This document shows, piece after piece, positions 26,391 to 36,201 of a stretch of 64,000 bases of DNA (positions are counted from its first letter, which is position 1; every line of letters begins with the position of its first letter). This DNA is from Gloeocapsopsis dulcis (GTDB lineage: Bacteria > Cyanobacteriota > Cyanobacteriia > Cyanobacteriales > Chroococcidiopsidaceae): the NCBI RefSeq assembly GCF_032163395.1, contig NZ_CP119968.1, positions 729,501-793,500 on the forward strand, written 5' to 3'. Position numbers and translations under genes: made by a program. The notes below the pieces were generated by a model, which was not told the DNA's origin, searched no databases, and saw nothing but the letters and a program-made list of their open reading frames with translations.

Positions 26391-27059
26391 TTAGGTCAAG
26401 AGCAAAGCAAACAAACCGCACAAAGTAATACCATCAAATACTCCTGCACCACCAATACTTAGAACACCAGAACTCATTGATTGAATATCCTTAAGATGCA
26501 GTAAGTCAGCACCAATTAAAGTTCCTAAAATTCCACCTACAAAAGCAACAGGTGCAGCGTGGGCTGTTGCTAATACCATCGCCGATAGTGCAGCTGTTAA
26601 CGGTGCGAGCAAAGGATTCATCTGAATACCAATTCCTGGGAAAACTCGTGCTGCGTAGTAACTAACTAATGTAACAATGGCAGTCACTAACAAAATTGCC
26701 AATGCATCACCTTGCGTAAATTGATACAGCGTTAATCCAACAGGAATGACACCACCTCCTACATTAACCGCTACAACAGTAGAGCGTTTCATGCGCTTGA
26801 GAGGAATACCCCAATACTCTTGTAACCACAACTCTGTTAAATTATCTGCAGTGGTTTGCAAAGCAGCCACTTTGTAAAGAGGAATATTGATTGTACTGCC
26901 GATGATAACTGCAGTTAGCAACAACACTGCAACATCGGGTGCAAAGCCCAACTTGGCTACTGCTAGCCTAACAACATCAACTGCCAACGTGAACCAAAGA
27001 AATGGCAGGAATAGTAACAAGACTAGAAATAGTAATAATGATACCGGAAGGTAAAACAT
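26391..27059 (-). CDS. DUF1614 family membrane protein
   Basis: A 222-residue protein with about six membrane helices. Conserved features visible are GSTINIPLY near residue 55, NVGGGVIPVGLTLYQ in the middle and GADLLHLKDI with SIGGAGVFDGI at the end. These match DUF1614, an uncharacterised prokaryotic family. The start is ATG. It is a single gene. Confidence 0.85.
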   Translation of the reverse strand: MFYLPVSLLLFLVLLLFLPFLWFTLAVDVVRLAVAKLGFAPDVAVLLLTAVIIGSTINIPLYKVAALQTTADNLTELWLQEYWGIPLKRMKRSTVVAVNVGGGVIPVGLTLYQFTQGDALAILLVTAIVTLVSYYAARVFPGIGIQMNPLLAPLTAALSAMVLATAHAAPVAFVGGILGTLIGADLLHLKDIQSMSSGVLSIGGAGVFDGITLCGLFALLLT

Positions 27060-27330
27060 TAACTTACTTAGCCTTAGAGCTTGGACTAAACTAAATGGCT
27101 CTAAAGTTATTGTAAAAGTCGGGGATCGCCTTACCAGTTCGGTGTTTACTTAACTTCCCACCGCAAAATCCACACCTTAAAATGCGCAAAAGCAGATACC
27201 GCTGTTTTCATACAGCTTTACGGAATTCCTCGTCGAGGATAATTTTTGGAATATTCTTAATTCAAAACTAAAAACTTTTAAAACCATAGCAAGATTAAAA
27301 TAGAAGTTCCTCAGCCACTAAGCGCAATTT

Positions 27331-27522
27331 ATGGATCAGACTGGATTTGTTTTTAAGGTACTTCTGTTGTCTACTGTCATATCAGTCTTGATTAAGTATG
27401 GTGGTTCCTATCTACCACTCTCACCAACATCAACACCTGCATTGATTGTTGTTTTACTGCCAAGCATAGTGATGGCGATCGCATTGTTTCAACGCTTTCA
27501 GCAACAATCTTCAGATTCATAG
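27331..27522 (+). CDS. Small two-helix membrane protein
   Basis: 63 residues with two hydrophobic helices (VFKVLLLSTVISVLI and PALIVVLLPSIVMAIALF). Similar short proteins occur widely in cyanobacteria without known function. The ATG start and tight spacing (24 bp) to the following DUF39 gene suggest co-transcription. Confidence 0.6.
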   Translation: MDQTGFVFKVLLLSTVISVLIKYGGSYLPLSPTSTPALIVVLLPSIVMAIALFQRFQQQSSDS

Positions 27523-27546
27523 TATTTCCCCCAGTTCCCCGACAAT

Positions 27547-28728
27547 ATGCGTACAATTGCTGAGATTAACGAAAAAATTGCTTGCCAAAGTACAGTAGTG
27601 TTGACAGTTGAGGAATTGAAAGCACGAGTTGCAGAAGTCGGTGTTACTCAAGCAGCAAAAGAAGTCGATGTCATTACTACTGGTACATTTGAGCCGATGG
27701 AATCATCGGGAGCAATCATTAATTTAGGACATACTGACCCCCCGATCAAAATCCGTCGCTGTTGGTTAGATGGTGTTCCTGCTTATTCAGGCTTTGGAGC
27801 GGTAGATTTATATTTAGGCGCAACTCAAGCGGTTGAAGCAGTTGATGGCGAGGAAGTGCGAGAAAAAGGCGGAGGTCATGTTATTTCTGACTTGATAGCT
27901 GGATTACCAATTCAGCTACGCGCTTTAGGGCAAGTGACTGATTGCTATCCGCGTGCGACTTTTGAAACGACAATTACCCGCGACACGATTAACCAGTTTT
28001 ATTTATTCAATCCCCGAAATTTGTACCAAAATTTTATTGTAGGAGTCAATGGCGGCGATCGCCCTCTACACACATATCTAGGACCACTACAACCTCGCTT
28101 AGCTAATGCTGTTTACTCTAACCCTGGGGCGCTTTCTCCACTGTTAAACGACCCGAATTTACAACTGATTGGGATTGGCACGCGAATTTTTTTAGGTGGT
28201 GGAATTGGCTATGTTGCTTGGGAAGGGACACAACACTTTCCTTTGCAAAAGCGCCTCCCAAACCACACACCAATTGGTCCTGCGGCAACTCTGGCTTTAA
28301 TTGGTGACGCCAAACAAATGGATGCCCGCTGGGTACGTGGTTGCTATTTTAAAAGCTATGGTCCTTCCCTGATGATTGGCGTTGGAGTACCATTACCAGT
28401 TTTAAATGAGGAAGTCGTTGCCCACTGTGCAGTTCAAGACAACGACTTAGTTGCTCCTATTGTAGACTTTTCGATTCCACGTCGCGTGCGTCCTACCTTT
28501 GGTTTGGTCAGTTATGCACAGCTTAAATCTGGGCGGATCGCAATTGAAGGTAAACCTGTGCGCGTTGCTCCCCTAGCCAGTCTGTTTTTGTCACGTCAAG
28601 TCACGATAACCCTAAAACAGTGGATTGAAGCAGGCAAATTTACTCTTGCTGAGCCAGTTGCACCAATTCCTAATGAAAGAGCTTTTCTTCCTCAAGACAT
28701 TTGGGGCGCACAAGTTACCTTGGAGTGA
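27547..28728 (+). CDS. Homocysteine biosynthesis (HcyBio/DUF39) family protein
   Basis: A 393-residue protein of the DUF39 family, implicated in archaea and some bacteria in forming homocysteine from aspartate semialdehyde and sulfide. Recognisable features are VDVITTGTFEPMESSGAI, INLGHTDPPIKI, GGGIGYVAWEGTQH and WVRGCYFKSYG. The common partner with two ferredoxin-like clusters is not seen next to it. Length matches family members. The role in cyanobacteria is not settled. Confidence 0.88.
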   Translation: MRTIAEINEKIACQSTVVLTVEELKARVAEVGVTQAAKEVDVITTGTFEPMESSGAIINLGHTDPPIKIRRCWLDGVPAYSGFGAVDLYLGATQAVEAVDGEEVREKGGGHVISDLIAGLPIQLRALGQVTDCYPRATFETTITRDTINQFYLFNPRNLYQNFIVGVNGGDRPLHTYLGPLQPRLANAVYSNPGALSPLLNDPNLQLIGIGTRIFLGGGIGYVAWEGTQHFPLQKRLPNHTPIGPAATLALIGDAKQMDARWVRGCYFKSYGPSLMIGVGVPLPVLNEEVVAHCAVQDNDLVAPIVDFSIPRRVRPTFGLVSYAQLKSGRIAIEGKPVRVAPLASLFLSRQVTITLKQWIEAGKFTLAEPVAPIPNERAFLPQDIWGAQVTLE

Positions 28729-28739
28729 AAGAGGGGCGA

Positions 28740-28875
28740 GGGGCGAGTGAAAGAATAGTTTTGAGTTTTGAATTTTGAGTTTTGAATTGAAGAAAATAAC
28801 TCATAACTCAACACTCTTTACGAGTAACTCTCTTAAACTCAACACTCATAACTCATAACTCATAACTCTCTTAAG
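28740..28875. repeat. Simple direct repeats of an AACTCATAACTC type
   Basis: Short imperfect repeats of TTGAGTTTTGAATT and AACTCATAACTC fill the gap between two genes that end towards each other. These are common low-complexity spacers in cyanobacterial genomes. A weak two-way terminator role is possible. Confidence 0.6.
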
Positions 28876-28885
28876 CTCCCCACCT

Positions 28886-29794
28886 CTAGTTTGGTGGCTT
28901 CGGACGCTTGATGGGTTTAGGAACCGAGGCTTTGGGTACAGGTCGCGCTATGGGCTTGGGATCTAGCGATTTACGCACTGGGCGTGGCGTCTCTGAATTC
29001 CGTCTAGGAAGAGGATAACCTCCTTTACGAGGACCACCTCGCCTTAATTTAGGCTTCGATGGCAGAACAGCGATCGCACTTCCCTCTTTGAGGACTAAAT
29101 CCTTTTCTTGCCTTTGCGCGTGTAAGTCCCAAAACTGACCAACGGCTTTACTTCCGAGATCGCCAGTGAGTTTTAACTTAAAATACTTGGGCTTATCAGA
29201 ATCTTTGCGCGGAGCCTGCTTAATTTTCACAATGAAATGTTGATCGGGAGCAGACTGATAAACAATTTCACCTCGCACCGAGAAATAGCCGTCTTCTACT
29301 AACTCTAAAGTACGAGTTGCTTCCGACACAGAATCATCTTCTTGCTCTCCAATCTCGAAACCCTGATTTTGACTTTGTTTTGCTAACTTGTCTGGTTCCC
29401 AAACACCAACAACCTGCAGGTGTAAAGTATCTTCTTTTTGTTGCGTACGTGGATAAACCACCCATAAATGCTCTTGGGATAAATCAAGATGATTCCTCAC
29501 CAAGCTCATAATTCTTCCTAAGAGGACAGCATCAATTTCAATTCCCTCACTCGTCAACAGTACGCCTTTAGTGAACTGTTCGGCACTGGGAACGTACCTA
29601 CTACGAACCAAACCAATTGCCCGATACTGCATTGGTTCACTAGGAGGCGGAATTGGTTGCTGCCGATTGATAGATGTTTCTACGGCATCTGTCACAGTTG
29701 ATGATTCACCCCCAATTTCTGCCTGAGATTCGGTTGACACAGAGTCAAAGGCAGTATTGGATGATTCGGAAAACGGATTAACGGAGGAATTCAT
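28886..29794 (-). CDS. Cyanobacterial protein with basic proline-rich C-terminus
   Basis: The protein has 302 residues from ATG 29794, where AAGGAG lies 5 bp upstream; a longer frame starts at 29824. The N-terminal 60 residues are low-complexity Ser/Thr/Glu. The middle (about 60-240) is a folded domain with YRAIGLVRSRYVPS, LWVVYPRTQ and YFSVRGEIVYQS. The C-terminus is basic with repeated KPI/RP and RRGGPRKGG. The tail suggests RNA or nucleic-acid binding. No family name is certain. Confidence 0.65.
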   Translation of the reverse strand: MNSSVNPFSESSNTAFDSVSTESQAEIGGESSTVTDAVETSINRQQPIPPPSEPMQYRAIGLVRSRYVPSAEQFTKGVLLTSEGIEIDAVLLGRIMSLVRNHLDLSQEHLWVVYPRTQQKEDTLHLQVVGVWEPDKLAKQSQNQGFEIGEQEDDSVSEATRTLELVEDGYFSVRGEIVYQSAPDQHFIVKIKQAPRKDSDKPKYFKLKLTGDLGSKAVGQFWDLHAQRQEKDLVLKEGSAIAVLPSKPKLRRGGPRKGGYPLPRRNSETPRPVRKSLDPKPIARPVPKASVPKPIKRPKPPN

Positions 29795-29824
29795 AAAAAC
29801 TCCTTGCGGCGGAGACACATCCAA

Positions 29825-30192
29825 CTTGAGATTGTATTTAGCACTTGCACATTACCTGTGAATTGCTAGGGAGTACACAAGTGTTGTGACTTCTGAGCAA
29901 CCAAAGTAGCTTAAATGCATTGTGCAAAGTCCAGTGTGCGAAGCATAGCATAGCTACATGCCCTCCAGTAACCAAACAAATCTGAAGGTTTTACGCATTG
30001 TAGCCAGCACTCATTAATTTCAAACTATATCCCACAGCGCGTTTCCACAAAAATTATTGAGACTTATTTTGAGCACCTACTTAAATAATATTGCAGCTAT
30101 TTTAACTCGTTAGTCTAGAAAGCTTCAGCAAAGGTAATCTTCATACTCATCAAAAATAATATTATTTTAGATTTAGAGTTCAAGGCAGTTTT
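29825..30192. other. Divergent intergenic region, no gene seen
   Basis: About 370 bp between two divergent genes, so it should hold both promoters. A TTTGAGCACC... AT-rich stretch precedes the TPR gene. No RNA gene or conserved structure was recognised. Confidence 0.35.
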
Positions 30193-30999
30193 GTGTCTCA
30201 ACCGCGTAGACGTTGGTTTGTTAGTGTAGTTCTGGTGCTGGCAATCATTGCTTTTGTCGGGTTTTCAATGATTCCCTTGTTCAGCACCGCGTTTCGCGCA
30301 AGTCAACCAGCAAGCGAAGCACCTGTAACCCAAGGTCAAAAACAACTCGAAGAAGCCGCACGAGGCTATGAAGTCGTTTTGCAGCGCGAACCAGAAAATC
30401 AAATTGCATTACGAGGATTAGTCGGAGCGCGCATTCAACTATTGGATCTCAAAGGTACTGTTGCTCCCCTCGAAAAATTGGTCGCATTGAATCCTGCAGA
30501 AACAGAATATGGCTTACTTTTAGCAGAAGTTAAGCAAAGACTAGGCGATCGCGAAGGTGAAGCGGCAGCTTATCGCTCAATTCTCGACGCAAATCCAGGT
30601 AATCTCCAAGCGCTTGAAGGAATAACCAATGTCCAATTACGCGAACAACGTCCAATGGAGGCAGTTACTTTATTGCAAAACACCCTCTCGAAGGCTCCAG
30701 AAGCTAATCAAAATCAGCCTGGTAGTATAGACGTTAATGGTGTCAGGCTACTTTTGGCTCAAGTCTATGCCACGCAGCAAAATTACAATGAGGCGATCGC
30801 TATCTACGACGAACTGATGAGTAATAACAAACAAGACTTTCGTCCAGTATTAGCAAAAGCTATGGCATTACAGCAACAAGGCAAGAATGAGGAAGCCAAA
30901 CCCTTATTTGATAGTGCTGCAACATTAGCCCCCGCTCAATACAAAGAGCGAATTAATCAACTCGCAACTCCAACTCCTTCTCCTAGCCCCTCTAACTAA
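30193..30999 (+). CDS. Tetratricopeptide repeat protein with signal anchor
   Basis: A 268-residue protein. A basic N-terminus and one membrane helix (FVSVVLVLAIIAFVGFS) anchor it. TPR units follow at about residues 50-245, for example EEAARGYEVVLQREPENQIAL, EYGLLLAEVKQRLGD and YNEAIAIYDELMSN. It ends in a TPTPSPSPS tail. The start is GTG. TPR proteins of this type act as assembly scaffolds in cyanobacterial membranes. The partner is unknown. Confidence 0.82.
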   Translation: MSQPRRRWFVSVVLVLAIIAFVGFSMIPLFSTAFRASQPASEAPVTQGQKQLEEAARGYEVVLQREPENQIALRGLVGARIQLLDLKGTVAPLEKLVALNPAETEYGLLLAEVKQRLGDREGEAAAYRSILDANPGNLQALEGITNVQLREQRPMEAVTLLQNTLSKAPEANQNQPGSIDVNGVRLLLAQVYATQQNYNEAIAIYDELMSNNKQDFRPVLAKAMALQQQGKNEEAKPLFDSAATLAPAQYKERINQLATPTPSPSPSN

Positions 31000-31613
31000 G
31001 CTCCTTCCCACCATGCCATTAGTCCAAATAACAAAAACAAACAGCCACCAAAAATAGTCAAGGCTTGCTCAGATATGCGTCCAGCTAGCATTCTGCCACC
31101 AATGACAGCAATCGCCGCACACAGGGCGTGACCTAGAATTGCTCCTGCTGTTACTCCTAAAGGATTATTACCTGCTGCTAAGGCGATTGTCGCAATTTGC
31201 GTGCGATCGCCCCACTCAGCTAGAAATGTCAAAACAAATGCTTCAGCACAAATCGCCCAGTTTGATTGCTGGGGCAAGCCACCTTCTGCCTTGTCTACAA
31301 TATCTGCAGCTTCTTGCACCATTTCAACATCACAAGCATGCGCAGGCATTTGACTCGCGTCGTACAACAGTTTAAAACCAAAGCCAATAAATAAAGTAAT
31401 TTCGGCGTAATAAATGTAGTTTGGTGGCAGAACTGATGCAAATTGTCCTACGAGCACAGATAGCACCGTCATTGCCGCTAAAGCCGCAACTACAGCAGCA
31501 AAAATCAGCTTACGCGAGTGGCGCATTGCTAAAATTGCGGCAATAAAAAACGTTTTATCTCCTAGCTCAGAAACTGCAATGAGGAAAAAGCCCGCGATAA
31601 AAGCAGATAGCAC
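30996..31613 (-). CDS. mnx: GDT1/UPF0016 family manganese exporter
   Basis: A 205-residue membrane protein with two copies of the family motif, SELGDKTFF in the first half and AEWGDRTQIA in the second. Each lies in one of six membrane helices. Full-length members in cyanobacteria (Mnx) export Mn2+ from the cytoplasm towards thylakoid lumen or periplasm. It overlaps the TPR gene stop by 4 bp on the opposite strand. A 41-nt imperfect hairpin lies about 60 bp upstream. Confidence 0.85.
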   Translation of the reverse strand: MLSAFIAGFFLIAVSELGDKTFFIAAILAMRHSRKLIFAAVVAALAAMTVLSVLVGQFASVLPPNYIYYAEITLFIGFGFKLLYDASQMPAHACDVEMVQEAADIVDKAEGGLPQQSNWAICAEAFVLTFLAEWGDRTQIATIALAAGNNPLGVTAGAILGHALCAAIAVIGGRMLAGRISEQALTIFGGCLFLLFGLMAWWEGA

Positions 31614-31672
31614 CTGATCAAGCTCCTCAAACTAAACTAACCTCGGCTCGATGAGCTTGATGACAGGCAAAT

Positions 31673-31713
31673 AGACCCCACCAAGCTCACATATGTGAAC
31701 TTAGTGAAGGTCT
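31673..31713 (-). promoter_or_regulatory. Imperfect hairpin in leader of the manganese exporter gene
   Basis: The minus-strand transcript can fold as AGACC / CAC / AAG / TCACA paired with TGTGA / CTT / GTG / GGTCT, separated by small internal loops. It lies 60-100 nt upstream of the exporter start. It is not followed by a T-run, so it is unlikely to be a terminator. I could not see the consensus of the Mn-sensing yybP-ykoY riboswitch. Confidence 0.4.
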
Positions 31714-31839
31714 CACTTCCAAATTAGCTTGGCAATACTACTTGCTAAGTTGTCACTTGAACCAGGTTATTCACCAGTATGTTGACTCAAGTGTACTGAC
31801 AAAATTGTGTGTCAGTAGTTACTCCCCTTCAATTGAGAA

Positions 31840-32982
31840 TTATTTTACTATGTCTTGCGATATATTTAAAGTGCTTTGCGCTGCTAAGTCACGAACATCT
31901 TGCCAAGATGATGAATCGTTGGGAGTCAACGGACGCAGATAGTAGTAGCTGCTAACTATAAGCACCATAGCGGAGACTGCACCTATTAACAGTCCTAATA
32001 CTAATGTCAATCGATCTGACTCGCTATTGGTAGTATTGTTGCCATCAGTGGTGGAGGTTGGCGATCGCTTTTCTACTGCATCTGAGGTTAGCTGAACCGA
32101 GTTTAAGTTGTCACTTTGCTCTTCTACTATTATGTCATTTCGTCCTAAAAGAGCTTGTAATGCTTGTAAAACTTCGGTTGCTGACTGATAACGCTCTTTG
32201 AAGTGGTAGCGCACCATTCGATTTAGGATGTTTGCTAACTGAGGACTAACATGGGCACGGTGTTGCCAAATAATTTCCCCATCTGCGTCTTCAAGTAATT
32301 CACTCGGACTGCACCCAGTCAAAGCCTGAATACCAATTATCCCTACTGCATAGATATCACTGTTTGGTCGCGGTCTACCTCGCCCTTGTTCTGTTGGCAT
32401 ATATCCAGGAGTACCAATAGCAAGGGTAGCAGGAATTCCCTCAACAAACTTGGAACTTGTCTGACCTCCAGCTGTCACAACTTGCTTCCAGACTTGCTTG
32501 ACACTCCCAAAGTCAATCAACACTAATTGGCGATCGCTAGCCCGACGAATTAAATTACTCGGTTTGATGTCGCGGTGAATCAATCCGTAATCGTGAACAT
32601 ACTCTAAAGTACCCAAGATTTTTTGCAACAACTCAACTACTTGACTTTCACTCCAAGGTGTTTGTAGTTCTTCAGTTAAAGGATGACCAGTCACAAACTG
32701 CTGTACCAAGTAAAATTCTTGATCGATCTCAAAGTGAGCAAGTAGCTGTGGTATTTGATCGTGTTCGCCTAATTTCTCTAGGGCTTGTGCTTCTCTGGTA
32801 AATGAGGAACGTAAATCAGCTATTGTTTGCGGTTGAGGACTAGTCCTGGTTGCAAGATGTTTAATCACACATTTAGTCGAGTCTGGTTCATAAAGGTCTT
32901 GTGCCAGGTACGTTTGACAAAATCCTCCACTACTGAGAACTTCTAGTATTTGGTATCGACCTTTAATGACTTCGCCTATCAT
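31840..32982 (-). CDS. Serine/threonine protein kinase with C-terminal membrane helix
   Basis: A 380-residue Hanks-type kinase. Domain at about residues 8-270: GGFCQTYLA loop, catalytic lysine in CVIKHL, catalytic loop HRDIKPSNL, DFGSVKQ and GTPGYMPTEQ (P+1 region). A Ser/Asn-rich linker is followed by a membrane helix (LVLGLLIGAVSAMVLIVSS) and a short exterior tail. The gene follows the phosphate-binding protein gene by 40 bp, suggesting a joint transcript. Confidence 0.9.
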   Translation of the reverse strand: MIGEVIKGRYQILEVLSSGGFCQTYLAQDLYEPDSTKCVIKHLATRTSPQPQTIADLRSSFTREAQALEKLGEHDQIPQLLAHFEIDQEFYLVQQFVTGHPLTEELQTPWSESQVVELLQKILGTLEYVHDYGLIHRDIKPSNLIRRASDRQLVLIDFGSVKQVWKQVVTAGGQTSSKFVEGIPATLAIGTPGYMPTEQGRGRPRPNSDIYAVGIIGIQALTGCSPSELLEDADGEIIWQHRAHVSPQLANILNRMVRYHFKERYQSATEVLQALQALLGRNDIIVEEQSDNLNSVQLTSDAVEKRSPTSTTDGNNTTNSESDRLTLVLGLLIGAVSAMVLIVSSYYYLRPLTPNDSSSWQDVRDLAAQSTLNISQDIVK

Positions 32983-33022
32983 GGTGAGGAGCGCATAAAG
33001 TACTTTGGAGTGCTACTTAAGA

Positions 33023-34111
33023 TTATTGACGGGCAAGATTCTCTGACGATACTGGTGCAAATCCAACTTGCTCTATTGCTTTTTGTCCTTGTTGACTCAG
33101 TAAAAGATTGGTGTAAGCTTCTCCTACTTGTTGTTCTCGACCTTGGTTTTGCTTGGTAATGACAAATAGGTTGTAAGTAATTGGGTATTCGCCGCTTTCA
33201 AAGACCGCTGTATTTACTTGATTTCGCGCAACAGGACATTCACTTGTCTGTACTAAGGGCTGACGATAAGGAGCAATCAGTTGATCGGTAGTCTCGCCTA
33301 AAGGCAAAGTTTTAACACTGCATTGAGGTACTATTGTCCGTGCAGAAGCATAATATATACCACCTGGGGTATTACTAACCTGACGTAATGCTTCTGTGGT
33401 TGTGGGGACATACTGCACTTGAGACTCAAATTGCGACGACTGGCTTTGAGCAAATAGGAGAGTATCTGCATCTTCTAACGGTCGGGAAAATGGCACAATA
33501 GGGAGATTAGGACCTCCGACTTGGCTCCAGTTAGTAATTGTTCCTTGATAGATTTGCCGCAATTGCTCAGTTGTTAATCCTGGGACTGTTAGTGAATGAT
33601 TCACTGCTACTGCTACACCATCAACTCCCACGGGATGTTGCTCTAGTGCAATACCTCGCTGCTTGGCGATCGCAGATTCTGCTGCTGTTAAAGGACGGGA
33701 AGTTTGGGCTATGTCTATCTTTCCGTCAAGCAACATTTGAATACCTGTCCTTGAACTGGGGATACCCTCATCAGGGGACACATAACGCAGTTGTAACTCT
33801 GGACGTGCATTTTGAATTTGTGCATCTACCAGTTGTCTGATTGCCGCCCAAGCTGGACTACCACCGTAGTTGAAGGTTCCAGTGGGTACTGCTGTGACTG
33901 ACTGAAAGTTTGATACATCGCTGGCAACTGAAGCAACACCTGAATTTTGAGTTGAGGTAATGTCGTTACTCACGAATAAACGCGGTCTTAACCACCACAA
34001 GACTCCACCAATCACGACAAGGGTTAACACTTTACCAATGATCAGCCCTCTAATTAGCAGGACAACATCTTTACTTAACCGATTCCGTGTTTGTTTTCCA
34101 TTACCAGTCAT
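33023..34111 (-). CDS. PstS-like substrate-binding protein, membrane anchored
   Basis: A 362-residue PBP-like protein. A membrane helix at about residues 22-40 anchors it. The ligand-binding part has FNYGGSPAWAAIRQLV, DIAQTSRPLT and YQGTITNWSQVGG, as in PstS-type phosphate-binding proteins. The long linker and close coupling to a Ser/Thr kinase gene hint at a sensing role and not at transport. No pstCAB genes are nearby. Confidence 0.8.
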   Translation of the reverse strand: MTGNGKQTRNRLSKDVVLLIRGLIIGKVLTLVVIGGVLWWLRPRLFVSNDITSTQNSGVASVASDVSNFQSVTAVPTGTFNYGGSPAWAAIRQLVDAQIQNARPELQLRYVSPDEGIPSSRTGIQMLLDGKIDIAQTSRPLTAAESAIAKQRGIALEQHPVGVDGVAVAVNHSLTVPGLTTEQLRQIYQGTITNWSQVGGPNLPIVPFSRPLEDADTLLFAQSQSSQFESQVQYVPTTTEALRQVSNTPGGIYYASARTIVPQCSVKTLPLGETTDQLIAPYRQPLVQTSECPVARNQVNTAVFESGEYPITYNLFVITKQNQGREQQVGEAYTNLLLSQQGQKAIEQVGFAPVSSENLARQ

Positions 34112-34285
34112 CGCCGATCTTCTTTAGATGAGGGAGCAATGTAAAGAACTTGAAATGTCTTCTAATAAATAAAACTACCTTACTCTGAAAAGTTTACGTA
34201 ACAACATGGAATATTATGTATTTAAAGTTAACATAGTTCACAGTTAGCTAATTGCTTTGATTAAGCTGATTCTGCAAGAAGAACC

Positions 34286-36013
34286 CTAATACTTTCTTTC
34301 TTGCGGTTCAAACATAGTAATTGTAACTGGTCGATATTGCAGATCAATTCCTGCTGGAGAATAGTAAGCCATTGTATGTTTGAGGAAATCACTATCATGG
34401 CGCTGCGAATAATCCTCACGGTAATGTGCGCCACGACTTTCTTGACGATTTAAGGCAGATGCCAGAATGATTCTACCTACGACAAATAAACTTTGCAGCT
34501 CTAATGCTTCAATAATTTCTGTATTCCAACATGTGCTTTTATCATCTAAGTAAATATTCGGATATTGTTGTTGCAGTTGTTGTATTTGTTGCAGACCTTC
34601 TTGCATAATTTCGGCGGTGCGAAAGACGCCACAATGCTGCGTCATACAGTCTTGAAAAGCAGTACGAAGTTGGTTAATCCGGTACTTTCCTGGTTGTTCG
34701 AGCAAGGCTTGCAGGCGACGCTGGGCTTCTGTGAGGTAACGTTGCTCGTCGATCGCGGGTAACTTGCGCTTTTGTACATACTGGGCGATCGCTTTTCCCG
34801 TTCGGCGTCCATAAACAACACACTCAAGCAGTGAATTACTCCCTAGACGATTTGCACCATGTACCGACACACAGGCACACTCACCAGCAGCAAAGAAGCC
34901 ATCAACTAAATTGTCACCACTACTGCGGACTTGTCCATCAGTATTGACAGGAATTCCCCCCATTGAATAATGCACCGTAGGACGCACTGGCATCGGTTGA
35001 TGTACTGCGTCAATACCAACTAAGCGGTGGGCTTCTTCCCAACAGAAAGGAACGCGACTCATGATTTTTTCTTGTCCCATGTGGCGCAGATCGAGATGCA
35101 CAAATGGTCCCCCTGCACTTCCATCAGTATGAATACCGCGTCTAGCGCGAATTTCTCTAGCGATTGCGCGGGATGTAATATCGCGTGGTGCTAATTCCAT
35201 GCGACTTGGCGCATAATTCGCCATAAAGCGATCGCCCTCACTATTAATCAGATACGCACCTTCACCCCGTACGGCTTCCGAAATCAGGACTCCTACTGGA
35301 TACAAACCTGTTGGGTGAAACTGCACAAATTCCATATCTTCTAACGGCAACCCCGCCATTGCCGTCATTGCCAAACCATCACCCGTAGACGCATAATCAT
35401 TCGATGTGGTGTTATAAACACGACCATAACCACCAGTCGCAAACATCACTGCCTTCGCGCGTACTACCTCTAAATGCCCGTCAAGAATGTTGTACGTCAC
35501 GATACCTTTAGCTTGACCATCTTCTAATATCAAGCGCAGTACATACCACTCGTCGTAAATCTGGACGCCATATCGTCGTAAATTGTTAACGAGTTCGTGT
35601 AAAATTGCATGACCAGTTTTATCGGCTGCGTAGCAAGTGCGGTTGTGTGAGTGTCCCCCAAAAGCGCGTTGGGCAATTCGCCCATCAGGTAAACGGGAAA
35701 ACAGCACCCCCATGTGTTCCAAATCAATCACAACATCGGGCGCTTCCCGCGCTAGCAGTTCCACAGCATCTTGATCGGCTAGGTAGTCGGAACCTTTAAC
35801 AGTATCAAATGCATGAGCTTCCCAAGTATCGCTAGCATCGACATTTTTGAGCGTAGCTGCAATTCCACCTTGCGCCGCAACCGAGTGCGAACGAATCGGG
35901 TGTGTTTTAGCAACAATAGCAACGTCTAGTTTTGGATCAGTGCGGGCAATTTCCACTGCTGCACGACATCCCGCCAATCCGCCACCTACAATAACAACAT
36001 CGTGTTCGAGCAT
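34286..36013 (-). CDS. sdhA: Succinate dehydrogenase/fumarate reductase flavoprotein subunit
   Basis: A 575-residue FAD protein oxidising succinate. Order: dinucleotide fold [20 protein letters not shown]-linking region [30 protein letters not shown]; substrate-site HLDLRHMG; then [20 protein letters not shown]. The C-terminal [11 protein letters not shown] is typical. No membrane or iron-sulphur subunit is next to it, as is usual in cyanobacteria. It is a single gene, divergent from pdhB. Confidence 0.94.
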   Translation of the reverse strand: MLEHDVVIVGGGLAGCRAAVEIARTDPKLDVAIVAKTHPIRSHSVAAQGGIAATLKNVDASDTWEAHAFDTVKGSDYLADQDAVELLAREAPDVVIDLEHMGVLFSRLPDGRIAQRAFGGHSHNRTCYAADKTGHAILHELVNNLRRYGVQIYDEWYVLRLILEDGQAKGIVTYNILDGHLEVVRAKAVMFATGGYGRVYNTTSNDYASTGDGLAMTAMAGLPLEDMEFVQFHPTGLYPVGVLISEAVRGEGAYLINSEGDRFMANYAPSRMELAPRDITSRAIAREIRARRGIHTDGSAGGPFVHLDLRHMGQEKIMSRVPFCWEEAHRLVGIDAVHQPMPVRPTVHYSMGGIPVNTDGQVRSSGDNLVDGFFAAGECACVSVHGANRLGSNSLLECVVYGRRTGKAIAQYVQKRKLPAIDEQRYLTEAQRRLQALLEQPGKYRINQLRTAFQDCMTQHCGVFRTAEIMQEGLQQIQQLQQQYPNIYLDDKSTCWNTEIIEALELQSLFVVGRIILASALNRQESRGAHYREDYSQRHDSDFLKHTMAYYSPAGIDLQYRPVTITMFEPQERKY

Positions 36014-36201
36014 GATTTAATATAAAATTTTTGTTTTTAATCTAACGTAACTAAAGCAATTAGCAATCAGCTGTTAGCCGCTTAACTAATACTCACCCCT
36101 CACCCCTCGTTCTTCCCAAGTGCGATCGCGCCCAACATTCATAAATCATGGCAAAAGGTTAATATTATAGACTAACCGATTAACTCAACCTCCTTGCATT
36201 C

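Noticed and set aside
28740-28875. CRISPR-like array
   Set aside because: The repeats are short, irregular and lack unique spacers of constant length.
31614-31780. yybP-ykoY manganese riboswitch
   Set aside because: Only a simple hairpin was found; the conserved loop sequences of that class were not seen.
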